NCBI RefSeq assembly: GCF_011388215.1
Contig: NZ_CP049989.1
Location: 1,550,001-1,614,000, forward strand
Origin: Hydrogenophaga crocea
Lineage (GTDB): Bacteria > Pseudomonadota > Gammaproteobacteria > Burkholderiales > Burkholderiaceae_C
Length of the DNA stretch: 64,000 nt
Direction of reading: 5' to 3'
Positions 1-11,011 of this stretch are shown piece after piece. The first letter of the stretch is position 1. Each line of letters opens with the position of its first letter. A program made the translations under genes and the position numbers. A model generated the notes under the pieces. The model was not told where the DNA came from and ran no database searches. It saw only the letters and a program-made list of their open reading frames with translations.

Positions 1-153
1 GTGGTCGGCCCCGAGGCCGAACACCGCATCCAGCGCGGCCGTCGCGGCCGCCAGCAGCAGGCCCACGGCCAGCAGCGCACGCGCGGCCTCGCGCCGCAGC
101 GCGCGGGCCGGTGCGTCGGCGGGGGCATGGTCGGGTGCGAGGGTGGGATTCAT
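1..153 (-). CDS. Partial N-terminus of an unidentified membrane protein
   Basis: Only the first 51 codons are in the window; the gene runs off the left edge. The start is the ATG at 153-151. The peptide has a polar, Ala/Pro-rich head of about 20 residues, then one hydrophobic helix (residues about 25-43, rich in Leu/Ala/Val), so the product probably sits in the inner membrane. It is transcribed divergently from the dehydrogenase-led operon starting at 270. The family cannot be told from so short a piece. A CDP-alcohol phosphatidyltransferase-like protein is a guess from memory of similar neighbourhoods, nothing more. Confidence 0.5.
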   Translation of the reverse strand, partial: MNPTLAPDHAPADAPARALRREAARALLAVGLLLAAATAALDAVFGLGADH

Positions 154-269
154 GGCGGGTCGCGGAGCGGGTCGCGGTCAGGCCTTCTAAGATGCGTGCA
201 GCCCCCCGAGGTTGCGCGGCTTGGCCGCGCGGCGCAAGTCGGCGCCCCGAATAACCCCAACCCAGGCCC

Positions 270-1271
270 GTGACCGCTCCTTCGCCCCCCGACGCCCCCA
301 TGGCCGCGCTGGCCTGCTGGATCACCGGTCCTTCGCGGGCCGAGATCCGCGCCGAAACCCTGGGCCCGCTGCGCGAGGGCGAGGTGCGCGTGCGCTGCCT
401 GCACAGCGGCGTGAGCCGCGGCACCGAAGGCCTGGTGTTCCGCCACGAGGTGCCCGCGAGCGAGGCGCAGCGCATGCGCGCCCCCTTCCAGGTGGGCGAT
501 TTCCCTTCGCCCGTGAAGTACGGCTATGTGAGCGTGGGCCGCGTGGAGGCCGGGCCCGCCGATCTGCTCGGCCGCGTGGTGTTCTGCCTGCACCCGCACC
601 AGACCGTGTTCCAGGTGCCCGCGGCCGCGGTCACGCCGCTGCCCGAGGGCGTGCCGCCCGCGCGCGCCGTGCTCGCGGCGAACCTGGAGACCGCGGTCAA
701 CGCGCTGTGGGACGCGCCCCCGCGCGTCGGCGACCGCGTGAGCGTGGTGGGCGGCGGCACGCTGGGCCTGCTGGTGGCCTGGCTCGCGGCGCGCATGCCG
801 GGCTGCGCGGTGCAGGTCGTGGACACGAACCCCGGCCGCGCCGCGCTCGCGCAGGCGCTGGGCGCGGACTTTGCACTGCCCGAGGCCGCGCGCGGCGAGG
901 CCGACCTCGTCGTGCACGCGAGCGGGCACCCGGCGGGCCTGGCCACGGCGCTGCGGCTCGCGGGCTTCGAGGCCACGGTGCTCGAACTGAGCTGGTACGG
1001 CACGCGCTCGGTGCCGTTGCCGCTGGGCGAGGCCTTTCACGCGCAGCGCCTCACGCTGCGCAGCTCGCAGGTGGGGCAGGTGGCCACGGCGCAGCGCGCG
1101 CGCTGGACGCATGGCCGCCGGCTCGCGCTGGCCCTGTCGCTGCTGACCGACCCGGCGCTCGACCGCCTCATCACCCACCACGCGCCGTTTCACGAACTGC
1201 CCCAGGTGCTGGCGCGCCTGGCCGCGGGCGACCGCGACACGCTGTGCCAGCGCATCGACCACCCCGCCTGA
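270..1271 (+). CDS. MDR-family (BchC-like) dehydrogenase
   Basis: 333-residue medium-chain dehydrogenase/reductase. The N-terminal GroES-like half carries the SGVSRGTE motif, which resembles BchC-type and related zinc-binding dehydrogenases, but the usual structural and catalytic Cys ligands are absent there. The NAD(P)-binding Rossmann half has GGGTLGLL (about residue 163) followed by an acidic strand end (VVDTN), which favours NAD(H). The GTG at 270 is chosen as start; an in-frame ATG at 300 is possible because upstream ribosome-binding signals are weak. It leads a four-gene + strand operon and is followed after 22 bp by a pterin-synthase-like gene. Substrate unknown; the neighbours suggest a pteridine or sugar intermediate, which is inference. 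Confidence 0.8.
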   Translation: MTAPSPPDAPMAALACWITGPSRAEIRAETLGPLREGEVRVRCLHSGVSRGTEGLVFRHEVPASEAQRMRAPFQVGDFPSPVKYGYVSVGRVEAGPADLLGRVVFCLHPHQTVFQVPAAAVTPLPEGVPPARAVLAANLETAVNALWDAPPRVGDRVSVVGGGTLGLLVAWLAARMPGCAVQVVDTNPGRAALAQALGADFALPEAARGEADLVVHASGHPAGLATALRLAGFEATVLELSWYGTRSVPLPLGEAFHAQRLTLRSSQVGQVATAQRARWTHGRRLALALSLLTDPALDRLITHHAPFHELPQVLARLAAGDRDTLCQRIDHPA

Positions 1272-1293
1272 GACCGACACCCGAGACCTCCGC

Positions 1294-1719
1294 ATGTACA
1301 GCGTCACCGTCCGAGACCACTTCATGATCGCGCACAGCTTCCGCGGCGCGGTCTTCGGCCCCGCCCAGGCCCTGCACGGCGCCACCTACGTGGTCGATAT
1401 CGAACTGCGCCGGCCCGCGCTCGACCCCGACGGCATCGTGGTCGACATCGGCCTGGCCACGCAGGTGCTGCACGAAGAACTGGGCCGCCTGAACTTCCGC
1501 AACCTCGACGAGCTGCCCGAGTTCGCGGGCCGCAACACCACCACCGAATTCCTCGCGCGCGTGGTGTTCGACCGCCTCGCACAGCGCATCGCTGCGGGCG
1601 ATCTGGGCCCGCACGCGGTGCCGGGCAGCGCCACCGGCGGGCTCACGGCCCTGCGCGTGTCCTTGCAGGAATCGCACGTGGCCTGGGCGGCCTACGAAGG
1701 CCCGCTCGTGGCGGCATGA
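1294..1719 (+). CDS. 6-pyruvoyl-tetrahydropterin synthase/QueD-like protein, atypical active site
   Basis: 141 residues, the normal size for the PTPS/QueD family, with recognisable landmarks: IAHSF near residues 12-16, LHGATY at 27-32, GRNTTTEF, and a C-terminal ES...AAY segment. Family members bind zinc with three His residues, including both in HGHNY, and use a nearby Cys. Here the third His is Ala30 and no Cys is present in the region, so canonical pyruvoyl-tetrahydropterin or carboxy-tetrahydropterin synthase chemistry is doubtful. It lies between a dehydrogenase and a glycosyltransferase, and its stop overlaps the next start (ATGA). It probably belongs to a divergent, conserved subfamily acting on a related pteridine or other substrate. 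Confidence 0.8.
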   Translation: MYSVTVRDHFMIAHSFRGAVFGPAQALHGATYVVDIELRRPALDPDGIVVDIGLATQVLHEELGRLNFRNLDELPEFAGRNTTTEFLARVVFDRLAQRIAAGDLGPHAVPGSATGGLTALRVSLQESHVAWAAYEGPLVAA

Positions 1720-2783
1720 GTGCGCGCGCGCCCTGGGTGCTGCTGGTGCCGGGCGATCTGCACACGCCCACGGGCGGCTACGCGTACGACCGCCGGCTGC
1801 TCCAGGCCTGGCGCGCGCAGGGCCGGGCGGTGGACGTGCTGCGCCTGGACGGCGACTGGCCGCACCCCGACGCCGTGGCGCTGGCGCGCGCTGCGGCTGC
1901 GCTGGCCGCGCTGCCCGATGGCGCCTGCGTGGTGGCCGACGGCCTGGCCTTCGGCGTGCTGGCCGCGCAGGTGGCGCCGCACGCGCAGCGCCTGCGCTGG
2001 GTCGCGCTGGTGCACCACCCGCTGCACCTCGAAACCGGGCTGGCTCCCGCGCTCGCCGAAGGCCTGCGGCGGCAGGAAGGTGAAGCCTTGCGCCACGCGC
2101 ACCAGGTGGTGGTGCCCAGCCCGCACACCGCGCACGACGTGGCCGCATTGGGCGTGCCGGCCGCGCGCATCGCGGTGGTCGAGCCGGGCGCGGACCCGGT
2201 TGCGGTGCCCGCGCCGCGGCCGCGCGCACCCGACGGGCCGGTCGAACTGCTCTGCGTGGCCACGCTGACCCCGCGCAAGGACCACGGCCTGCTGCTGCGC
2301 GCGCTCGGCGGGCTGCTGCACCTGGACTGGCGGTTGCACGCCGTGGGCAGCGCCACGCGCGACGCCGCGCACGCCCGGGCCCTGCACGCGTTGACCGCGT
2401 CGGGCCCGCTCGCGCCGCGCGTGGTGTGGCACGGCGAGCTGGCCGAGGCCGCGCTGCAGGCGCGCTATGCCGCGGCCGACGCGTTCGTGCTGGCCTCGCG
2501 CCACGAGGGCTACGGCATGGTGATCAACGAGGCCCTGCAGCACGGCCTGCCCGTGGTGGCCAGCCGCGCGGGCGCGCTCGCGCAGACCGTGCCGCCCGAG
2601 GCCGGCCTGCTGGTGCCGGCGGGCGACGAGTCCGCGTGGCGCGCGGCGCTCGCGGCCGTGATCGGCGACGCCGCGCTGCGCGCGCGGCTCGCGGCCGGTG
2701 CGCGTGCCGCGGCCCAGCACCTGCCCGCCTGGCCGCAGCAGGCCGCGCGCTTCGCGGCGCTGATCGACGCGGTGGTGGCATGA
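1716..2783 (+). CDS. Glycosyltransferase, GT4 family (GT-B fold)
   Basis: 355 residues. The N-terminal half begins with a [13 protein letters not shown] loop, typical of the sugar-acceptor side of GT-B enzymes. The C-terminal half holds the donor-binding signature [14 protein letters not shown] (the E-x7-E motif, around residues 255-270) and a PVVAS turn. No signal peptide or membrane helix, so it is cytosolic. The start overlaps the previous stop by 4 bp and the stop overlaps the following methyltransferase start by 4 bp, indicating translational coupling. Family membership is secure. The acceptor is unknown; in this context it may glycosylate the product of the pterin-synthase-like enzyme, which is inference. 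Confidence 0.87.
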   Translation: MSARAPWVLLVPGDLHTPTGGYAYDRRLLQAWRAQGRAVDVLRLDGDWPHPDAVALARAAAALAALPDGACVVADGLAFGVLAAQVAPHAQRLRWVALVHHPLHLETGLAPALAEGLRRQEGEALRHAHQVVVPSPHTAHDVAALGVPAARIAVVEPGADPVAVPAPRPRAPDGPVELLCVATLTPRKDHGLLLRALGGLLHLDWRLHAVGSATRDAAHARALHALTASGPLAPRVVWHGELAEAALQARYAAADAFVLASRHEGYGMVINEALQHGLPVVASRAGALAQTVPPEAGLLVPAGDESAWRAALAAVIGDAALRARLAAGARAAAQHLPAWPQQAARFAALIDAVVA

Positions 2784-3643
2784 AGGCCGGCGCCGCGTTC
2801 AGCGCCGACTGGCTCGCGCTGCGCGAGCCTTTCGATGCCGCGGCGCGCGCCGCATCGGCGCCGCTGCTGCAGGCCTTGCGCGCGCGCGCGCCCGCCAGCG
2901 GGCCCTGGCGGGTGATGGACCTGGGCTGCGGGACCGGCGCCAACCTGCGCTGGCTCGCGCCGCGCCTGGGCGGCGCGCAGCAATGGCTGGTGATCGATCA
3001 CGACGAATCGCTGCTCGCGCGCTGGGACCATCAGCCCGGCTTCGCGCCTTCGGACGCGGGGCGCCTGCGCTGGCAGGGCGCGGGCTTCAGCGCCGAGGTG
3101 CTGCGCCGCCAGACCGATCTCGCGCGCGGCTTTGCGGCCTTGCCCTGGGCCGCGGCCCAATTGGTCACGGCCTCGGCGCTGCTCGATCTGGTGGGCGAGG
3201 CGTGGTTGCGCGCGCTGGTGGCGCACGCCAGCGGCGCGCGCGCCACGCTGTTCTTCGCGCTCAGCGTGGACGGCCGTCACGCCTGGTCGCCGCGCGATCC
3301 GCACGACGCCGCCGTGGACACGCTGTTCGCCGCCCACCAGCGGCGCGACAAGGGCCTGGGACCGGCGCTGGGCGCGCAGGCCGTGCCCATGCTGGCGCGG
3401 CTGCTGCGCGAGCGCGGCTACCGCGTGCGGCTGGCGCGCAGCGACTGGCGCGTGGCCGCGCCGCACGACCCGGACGGCGCGCTGCAGCGCGCGCTGATCG
3501 AGGGCCTGGCGCGCGCTGCGCAGGAGCAGGATCCGGCGCAGGCGCCGCTGGTGCGCGGCTGGCGCGAGCGCCGGCTTGCGCAGGTGGCGCGCGGCCGCCT
3601 GCGGGTGGGGCATCTGGACCTGCTGGCCTGGCCCGCGCGCTGA
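2780..3643 (+). CDS. Class I SAM-dependent methyltransferase
   Basis: 287 residues starting at the ATG that overlaps the glycosyltransferase stop (ATGA). Motif I of the SAM pocket, MDLGCGTGANLRWLAP, is near residues 46-61, and the acidic end of strand 2 (VIDHDESLL) follows at the expected distance. The remainder is an alpha/beta class I domain without a membrane segment. It is the last gene of the 270-3643 operon and converges with a reductase gene ending at 3668. Substrate unknown; the tight coupling suggests it modifies the same metabolite as the glycosyltransferase. Confidence 0.85.
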   Translation: MKAGAAFSADWLALREPFDAAARAASAPLLQALRARAPASGPWRVMDLGCGTGANLRWLAPRLGGAQQWLVIDHDESLLARWDHQPGFAPSDAGRLRWQGAGFSAEVLRRQTDLARGFAALPWAAAQLVTASALLDLVGEAWLRALVAHASGARATLFFALSVDGRHAWSPRDPHDAAVDTLFAAHQRRDKGLGPALGAQAVPMLARLLRERGYRVRLARSDWRVAAPHDPDGALQRALIEGLARAAQEQDPAQAPLVRGWRERRLAQVARGRLRVGHLDLLAWPAR

Positions 3644-3667
3644 GGCCCGCCGCGCGGCGCGATGGAC

Positions 3668-4612
3668 TCAGCCGCCCGCGGCGCCGGCTGCGAGGTCGAG
3701 GTCCCAAAGCACGTCGTCGCCCAGCACCACCATGCGCGCGGGCGGGCGGGGGCAGTCGGCCATCACCGCGTGCGGCGGCACGCGCAGGCCGCGCCGGCCT
3801 TCGCCCACCAGCACCGGCGCCACCGACAGGTGCAGCCGCTGCAGCAGCCCGGCCGCGAAAAAGCGCGACACCGTGACACCGCCGCCTTCGACGAACAGCA
3901 CACGCAGGCCGCGCGCGGCCAGGGCCTGCAGCGCGCGCGGCAGCTCGCACGCGCCGCCGTCGCCGAGCAGGCCGGGCACGGGCACCACCTCGGCCGTCGC
4001 GGCCGCGCCCGGCGCCGCGGCGCTGCGCCAGCGCGCGCGGGCGGACTCGGCGTGGCGCGCGTCGCAGACCCACAGCGTGGGCGCCTGGCCGTCGTGCAGG
4101 GCGCGCGCCTGGCCATCGAGCCGTGCCTCGGGGTCGAGCAGCACGCGCACCGGGTGCGGCCCGCTCACCCGGCGGGTGGTGAGCTGCGGGTTGTCGATCG
4201 CCACCGTGCCCGCGCCCACCAGCACCGCGTCGCACAGCGCGCGCAGGCGATGCAGGTGCACCAGGCTGTGGGCGCCGTTCACGTAGTAGGAATCGCCCGT
4301 GGCGGTGGCCACGAAGCCGTCCAGGCTCTGGCCCATCTGGGCCACCACCCAGGGCGTCTCGTGCGCCCGGCTGCGCGCGTCGAGCAGCGGGCGGTAGAGG
4401 TCGAACAGCGCCTGGCAGCGCGCGTCCACCGGCTGCGCCAGGCGCCAGCCCGTGTCGGGCTGGAAGGCGAGGGCGGTGGTGGGCCGGCCGTGGCGCACCG
4501 CGAGCAGGGCCTCCCACACGGCGGGCCAGTCGGGTGGCACGTCGGCAAGCCCGCCCGGTCCAGGCTCGGTCGGGTCGGGCAGGCGGCGCGCGGACTCGGG
4601 GGACAGCAGCAT
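3668..4612 (-). CDS. RibD C-terminal (DHFR-like) pyrimidine/pterin reductase family protein
   Basis: 314 residues. The last 220 or so form a RibD_C/DHFR-like domain: QMGQSLDGFVA with VNG soon after (substrate pocket), DAVLVGAGTVAIDNPQLT (NADPH side), and LFVEGGGVTVSRF near the C-terminus. These are the landmarks of reductases acting on riboflavin-pathway pyrimidines. There is no N-terminal deaminase domain; about 90 residues of unknown function take its place. It converges on the pterin-synthase/glycosyltransferase/methyltransferase operon and probably reduces a pteridine or pyrimidine intermediate of the same pathway (inference). The true riboflavin RibD/RibG is unlikely because the deaminase is missing. 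Confidence 0.8.
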   Translation of the reverse strand: MLLSPESARRLPDPTEPGPGGLADVPPDWPAVWEALLAVRHGRPTTALAFQPDTGWRLAQPVDARCQALFDLYRPLLDARSRAHETPWVVAQMGQSLDGFVATATGDSYYVNGAHSLVHLHRLRALCDAVLVGAGTVAIDNPQLTTRRVSGPHPVRVLLDPEARLDGQARALHDGQAPTLWVCDARHAESARARWRSAAAPGAAATAEVVPVPGLLGDGGACELPRALQALAARGLRVLFVEGGGVTVSRFFAAGLLQRLHLSVAPVLVGEGRRGLRVPPHAVMADCPRPPARMVVLGDDVLWDLDLAAGAAGG

Positions 4613-4690
4613 GCGGGCATCATGGCACCGCCCCCCCGCGGCCGGCCAGCGGCGCGTGTTACACCCTGTGGCCCGCTCACCTACCCGTGT

Positions 4691-5287
4691 TCAGCGCCAG
4701 CCGGGCGTGTAATAAGGGTCGTCCGTCTTGGGTGCGCCGCGGGCCGCCTCAGCCACGCGCCACTGCCCGGCCACCAGCAGCGCGAGGGCCAGCAGCACGG
4801 CCGCGAGCGGCAGCAGCGCGGCCAGGCCGGGGCGCGTGCCCGCCTTCGGCGGCAGCCACACGGCGGCGAGCAGCACCGCGAGCGCCGCGGCGGGCATGAG
4901 CGCGAGTTGCGCGAGCAGCAGCGATCCGCCCAGCCCCGCGAGCGCCGCCAGGGCCAGCGCGAGCAGGCCCGTGGTCACCAGCACAGCGGTGGCGCGGCCG
5001 CGCGACAGCGGCGCCGCGGCGCGGGGCCAGCGCGCCAGGGCCAGCCCGGCGCCCAGCGCCAGCAGCCCGACCCAGGGCAGCCACTGCGCGTGCGCCGTGG
5101 GCGGCCACACCGGCCCGGGCCACACCAGGAACGCCGCGGCGAGCCCGAGTGCCGCGCCCCAGGGTGCCCACGCCGGCCGCAGCGCACGCAGGGCCAGCAG
5201 GGCCAAGGCACAGGCCAGCGCGGGCAGCACCAGGCTCTGGAACAGCGGGTGGTGGACGAAGGACCAGTCGGTGATCGGGACAGGCAT
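4691..5287 (-). CDS. Hypothetical multi-pass membrane protein
   Basis: 198 residues starting at the ATG 5287-5285 (MPVPITDWSFVHHPLF). Five to six hydrophobic helices of Ala/Leu/Val/Gly cover most of the length, and a short polar tail ends in KTDDPYYTPGWR. A longer in-frame reading upstream is Arg/Pro-rich and looks non-coding. It is placed upstream of, and on the same strand as, the RibD-like gene, 78 bp away. A DUF2231-like or general inner-membrane protein is possible, but no family motif is recognised. Function unknown. Confidence 0.65.
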   Translation of the reverse strand: MPVPITDWSFVHHPLFQSLVLPALACALALLALRALRPAWAPWGAALGLAAAFLVWPGPVWPPTAHAQWLPWVGLLALGAGLALARWPRAAAPLSRGRATAVLVTTGLLALALAALAGLGGSLLLAQLALMPAAALAVLLAAVWLPPKAGTRPGLAALLPLAAVLLALALLVAGQWRVAEAARGAPKTDDPYYTPGWR

Positions 5288-5355
5288 GGGCGGCCCCCGT
5301 GGCAGTGACCGGCGGCCATCATCGCACCGGGGCCGGTCCGGGGGAACCGCGGCGC

Positions 5356-6027
5356 ATGCATTACGCTTGCGACTACCCCCTACCCGTACCCGCCGAGTCT
5401 TTCGTGTACCTGCCTCCCCAGTTCGCCCACCCCGATCCCGCGGTGGCGCGCGACCTGATGCGCCAGCACCCGTTCGCGCAGCTCGTCTCCACCGACGACG
5501 AGGGCTTTCCCTTCGTGACGCCACTGCCCATCCACGTCCCCGCGGACGGCCCGGTGGGCGAGGGCATGGTGCTGCTGGGCCACGTGGCCCGGCCCAACCC
5601 GCACGCCGCGCACCTGCGCGCGCGGCCGCAGGCGCTGCTGGTGTTCCAGGGGCCGCAGGCCTACATGACGCCGCGCGTCTACCCCGACCTGGCGCGCGTG
5701 CCGACCTGGAACTACCTGATGGTGCAGGCGCGCGTCGAGGCCCGCTTCGTCGAGGCCTTCGACGACAAGGACCGCTTGCTCAAGCACCTGATCCACGACC
5801 ACGACCCGGCCTATGCGGCGCAGTGGCGCGGCCTGCCCGAGGATTTCCAGACCGGGCTCATGAAAGGCATCCACGCGCTCGAGTTCCGCGTGCTCGAACT
5901 GCGCTGCAAGGTCAAGCTCAACCAGCACCGGCGCGAGTCGCACGCCGAGATGCTGCGCCTGTACGAACAGGGCGGCGCGCAGGAGCAGGCACTGGCGGGC
6001 TGGATGCGCCGCCTCGGTCTCGTGTGA
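5356..6027 (+). CDS. PaiB-like FMN-binding negative transcriptional regulator family protein
   Basis: 223 residues. The protein carries the PaiB/FMN-binding split-barrel features: SFVYLPPQFAHPD near the start (family members begin close to YxPxxF), LVSTDDEGFPFVTPLPIHV, LLGHVARPNPHAAHL, and VPTWNYLMVQARV. The C-terminal part has FQTGLMKGIHALEFRV and KVKLNQHRR, as in PaiB. The ATG at 5356 is chosen because the family motif follows within 20 residues; the upstream extension looks like the opposite-strand leader. Family proteins bind flavin and haem-like cofactors and were first described as repressors of sporulation and degradative genes. The role here is unknown. Confidence 0.8.
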   Translation: MHYACDYPLPVPAESFVYLPPQFAHPDPAVARDLMRQHPFAQLVSTDDEGFPFVTPLPIHVPADGPVGEGMVLLGHVARPNPHAAHLRARPQALLVFQGPQAYMTPRVYPDLARVPTWNYLMVQARVEARFVEAFDDKDRLLKHLIHDHDPAYAAQWRGLPEDFQTGLMKGIHALEFRVLELRCKVKLNQHRRESHAEMLRLYEQGGAQEQALAGWMRRLGLV

Positions 6028-6035
6028 GGGCGGCC

Positions 6036-6773
6036 ATGCACACCCGCCTCGTGCCGCTGGTGCTGGCCTTGTGCGCCGGCGGGGTCCTCGCCGCCGACGC
6101 GCTGCCGCCGCCGCCCCTGCAGGGACCGCCCCAGCCGCCGTCGCTCGCGGTGAGCGCCATCGATCTGGCGAGCGCCGAACTGCGCTGGCGCAGCAGCCTG
6201 GACGCCTTCGCCGAACAGGACCGCCGCGCGCGGCCGCCCGCGGGCGGTGTGCTGTTCGTGGGCAGTTCCTCGATCCGGCTGTGGGACGGCCTGGAGACCG
6301 CGTTCGCGCCGCACCCGGGGGTGCTCAAGCGCGGCTTCGGCGGTTCGCGGCTGGCCGACTGCGTGTTGTTCGCCGACCGGCTGGTCACGCCCTACCAGCC
6401 GCGGCAGGTGGTGCTGTACGCGGGGGAAAACGACATCGACGAGGGCGCTTCGCCGGTGGACGTGCTGCTGCGCTACGAGCGCTTCGTGCAGTACGTGCAC
6501 AAGATCGCGCCGGGCACGCGCATCGCGTTCGTGTCCATCAAGCCCAGCCCCGCGCGCCAGGCGCTGCTGCCCGCGATCCAGAGCGCCAACCGCCTGATCC
6601 GCGCCTACACCGAGGGCCAGCCGCTGCTCGATTACATCGACGTGCACGGCCCCATGCTCGACGATCAGGGCCGGCCCCGGCCCGAGCTGTACGCCCCCGA
6701 CCGACTGCACCTGAACGCCGCGGGCTATGCGCTGTGGCGCGAGCTGATCGCGCCGCGCCTGAGGCAGCCCTGA
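6036..6773 (+). CDS. Secreted SGNH/GDSL-type hydrolase
   Basis: 245 residues with a Sec signal peptide (MHTRLVPLVLALCAGGVLAA, cleavage near residue 20) and then a Pro-rich linker. The SGNH blocks are visible: VLFVGSSSIRLW with the nucleophile Ser in block I, FGGSRLADC (Gly, block II), YAGENDID (Asn, block III), and DRLHLNAAGY with the Asp-x-x-His pair of block V. The product is therefore an extracytoplasmic esterase or lipase. It lies 8 bp after the PaiB-like gene and may be co-transcribed with it. Substrate not predictable. Confidence 0.85.
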   Translation: MHTRLVPLVLALCAGGVLAADALPPPPLQGPPQPPSLAVSAIDLASAELRWRSSLDAFAEQDRRARPPAGGVLFVGSSSIRLWDGLETAFAPHPGVLKRGFGGSRLADCVLFADRLVTPYQPRQVVLYAGENDIDEGASPVDVLLRYERFVQYVHKIAPGTRIAFVSIKPSPARQALLPAIQSANRLIRAYTEGQPLLDYIDVHGPMLDDQGRPRPELYAPDRLHLNAAGYALWRELIAPRLRQP

Positions 6774-6785
6774 GCCCGCGCTGAC

Positions 6786-9391
<2,606 letters not shown>

Positions 9392-9393
9392 CC

Positions 9394-10353
9394 ATGAGCC
9401 ACATCTACATCTATTCCCCTTCCAGCGCGGTGCGCGACAAGGCCGCGTTCCGCCGCGGCGTGAAGCGGCTCCAGGCCCTGGGCCACGAGGTCGAGATCGA
9501 CGAGGCCGCGCTCGCGAGCCACACCCGCTTCGCCGGCGACGACGCCACCCGCGTGGCCGCGATCGGCCGCGCCGCGGCCAGCGGCGCCGACGTGGCGTTG
9601 ATCGCGCGCGGCGGCTACGGGCTCACGCGCATCCTGCCCGCGCTGCCCTACAAGGCGATCGCCCGGGCGATCGAGAAGGGCACGCGGTTCGTGGGCCTGA
9701 GCGACTTCACCGCGCTGCAGCTCGCGGTGCTCGCCAAAACCGGCGCCACCACTTGGGCCGGCCCGGCCCTGGGTGAAGACTTCGGCCCCGAGGGCGAGCC
9801 CGACGAGATCATGCAGGCCTGCTTCGACGACCTGCTGGCCGGCGCGGGCGAGGGCTCGGGCTGGACCCTGCCCGCGGCCGACGCCAAGGCCCATGCCGCC
9901 AAACCCGAGCGCCACGTGCGCCAGGCCACGCTCTGGGGCGGCAACCTCAACGTGTTGTGCGCGCTCGTGGGCACGCCCTACCTGCCTGCGGTGAAGGGCG
10001 GTGTGCTGTTCCTCGAAGACGTGAACGAGCACCCGTACCGCATCGAGCGCCAGCTCACGCAGTTGCTGCGCAGCGGCATCGTCGATGCCCAGAAGGCCGT
10101 GCTGCTGGGCGGCTTCAACCGCTTCAAGCTGGTGCCGGGCCACGACCGCGGCTATTCGCTCAAGACCGTGGTCGACTGGTTCCGCTCACAGACCAAGACC
10201 CCGGTCTACACCGGCCTGCCGTTCGGCCATGTGCCGACCAAGGTGCTGCTGCCCGTGGGCCGCACGGTGGATTTCGCGGTGGAAGGGCGCAATGCGCTGA
10301 TCTACTGGGGCCACCTGGGGCACGGGCACGACGCGCACGATCACGGCCACTGA
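9394..10353 (+). CDS. ldcA: Muramoyltetrapeptide (LD-)carboxypeptidase
   Basis: 319 residues, family S66. The Ser-Glu-His triad is visible: Ser103 in VGLSDFTALQ, Glu208 in FLEDVNEHPYRIE, and His279 in GLPFGHVPTK. LIARGGYGLTRILP precedes the nucleophile as usual. The enzyme trims the terminal D-Ala from cytoplasmic murein tetrapeptides during cell-wall recycling. No signal peptide, in agreement with a cytosolic role. It starts 2 bp after the tadA-dehalogenase stop and is probably co-transcribed. The C-terminus ends in a His-rich tail (HLGHGHDAHDHGH), which could bind metal. Confidence 0.9.
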   Translation: MSHIYIYSPSSAVRDKAAFRRGVKRLQALGHEVEIDEAALASHTRFAGDDATRVAAIGRAAASGADVALIARGGYGLTRILPALPYKAIARAIEKGTRFVGLSDFTALQLAVLAKTGATTWAGPALGEDFGPEGEPDEIMQACFDDLLAGAGEGSGWTLPAADAKAHAAKPERHVRQATLWGGNLNVLCALVGTPYLPAVKGGVLFLEDVNEHPYRIERQLTQLLRSGIVDAQKAVLLGGFNRFKLVPGHDRGYSLKTVVDWFRSQTKTPVYTGLPFGHVPTKVLLPVGRTVDFAVEGRNALIYWGHLGHGHDAHDHGH

Positions 10354-10379
10354 GGCCGTGCGGTGCCGCGGCTTCAGTG
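10348..10379. terminator. Hairpin between convergent genes
   Basis: CACTGAGGCCG (10348-10358) pairs with CGGCTTCAGTG (10369-10379) with one G-T mismatch, enclosing a 10-base loop. It overlaps the ends of ldcA and the convergent small gene. No U-tract on either side, so it is only a probable bidirectional stop or transcript-end stabiliser. Confidence 0.4.
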
Positions 10380-10712
10380 CCGGCGGCCGCGCGCGGAGGC
10401 GTCGATCAGGGCCTTGGGGATCAGGCCCTGGAAGTGCGGCGACAGGCCCTGCACGCGGTGCACCGCGAGCGCTTCGCCATGGATCTGGCTGAGCACGGCC
10501 ACCAGTTCGCCGCGCGCGTACCAGAGGCTGTGCGCGTCGTGCATGAACTTCAGGCGGCGCTTGAGCGCCGGGTTCATGCGCGCCCCTTCCTCACCCAGCA
10601 CGTCGAGCATGGCGCGGCGCACCGGCTCGAGGGCGTCTTCTTCGTCCGCATGCGGCTGCGGCCCGATGAGGGCCGAGATGCTGTTGCGAAGACTGGGTTT
10701 GAACCAGCGCAT
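10374..10712 (-). CDS. Hypothetical 112-residue protein
   Basis: Starts at the ATG 10712-10710 (MRWFKPSLRNSISALIG). Soluble and basic, with no signal peptide, membrane helix or known motif. The middle (EEDALEPVRRAMLDVLGEEG, then a segment rich in Lys/Arg/Leu) and the C-terminal half are predicted mainly helical. GC bias and codon use match the surrounding chromosome, which supports a real gene. It diverges from the cyclase-FHA gene at 11012 across a 300-bp intergenic region carrying a long inverted repeat. I do not recognise the family. Confidence 0.65.
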   Translation of the reverse strand: MRWFKPSLRNSISALIGPQPHADEEDALEPVRRAMLDVLGEEGARMNPALKRRLKFMHDAHSLWYARGELVAVLSQIHGEALAVHRVQGLSPHFQGLIPKALIDASARGRRH

Positions 10713-11011
10713 GGGCTTGCTCGTGGACAAAAGGGGTATGCAAAGGGAAACGCAGGATACGGTTTGATGTATATCGGCGCAATGACACAAGATCTGTAGC
10801 ACAAAAAAACAACAGCAAAATCAGACACTTGTTGCAAGGGTTTGAGGTGATGCCTCAGCTTATTAATACCTTTGCATACCCCGGGCGCAGCACCGGCGAT
10901 CCGTTCAAGTTGCACTTTGATCCGTGTGTCGTTGAAGAAAACCGTCTCGGCGGCCGATGAACCAAGGCGTGAACATGTGCATGCTTTAATCGCCGCGACC
11001 CCGCCTGTCCC
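10713..11011. other. 299-bp divergent intergenic region
   Basis: This gap separates the start of the small protein (10712) from the cyclase-FHA start (11012). It is distinctly more AT-rich than its surroundings and holds the 14-bp inverted repeat at 10733-10746/10869-10882. A possible promoter facing the cyclase is TTGAGG (10842-10847), 16 bases, TAATAC (10864-10869). No reading frame in it looks coding. Confidence 0.6.
10733..10882. repeat. Perfect 14-bp inverted repeat, arms 122 bp apart
   Basis: GGGGTATGCAAAGG at 10733-10746 and its exact reverse complement at 10869-10882. The 122 bp between them are AT-rich. Flanking bases show no target-site duplication. This could be a pair of operators controlling the two divergent genes, or a tiny transposon-like (MITE-like) element. 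No transposase is present. Confidence 0.75.

Noticed and set aside
212..1327. Long alternative frames of Arg/Ala/Pro-rich protein on both strands, seen throughout the window
   Set aside because: They are shadows produced by very high GC at third positions; they lack motifs and overlap confidently identified genes.
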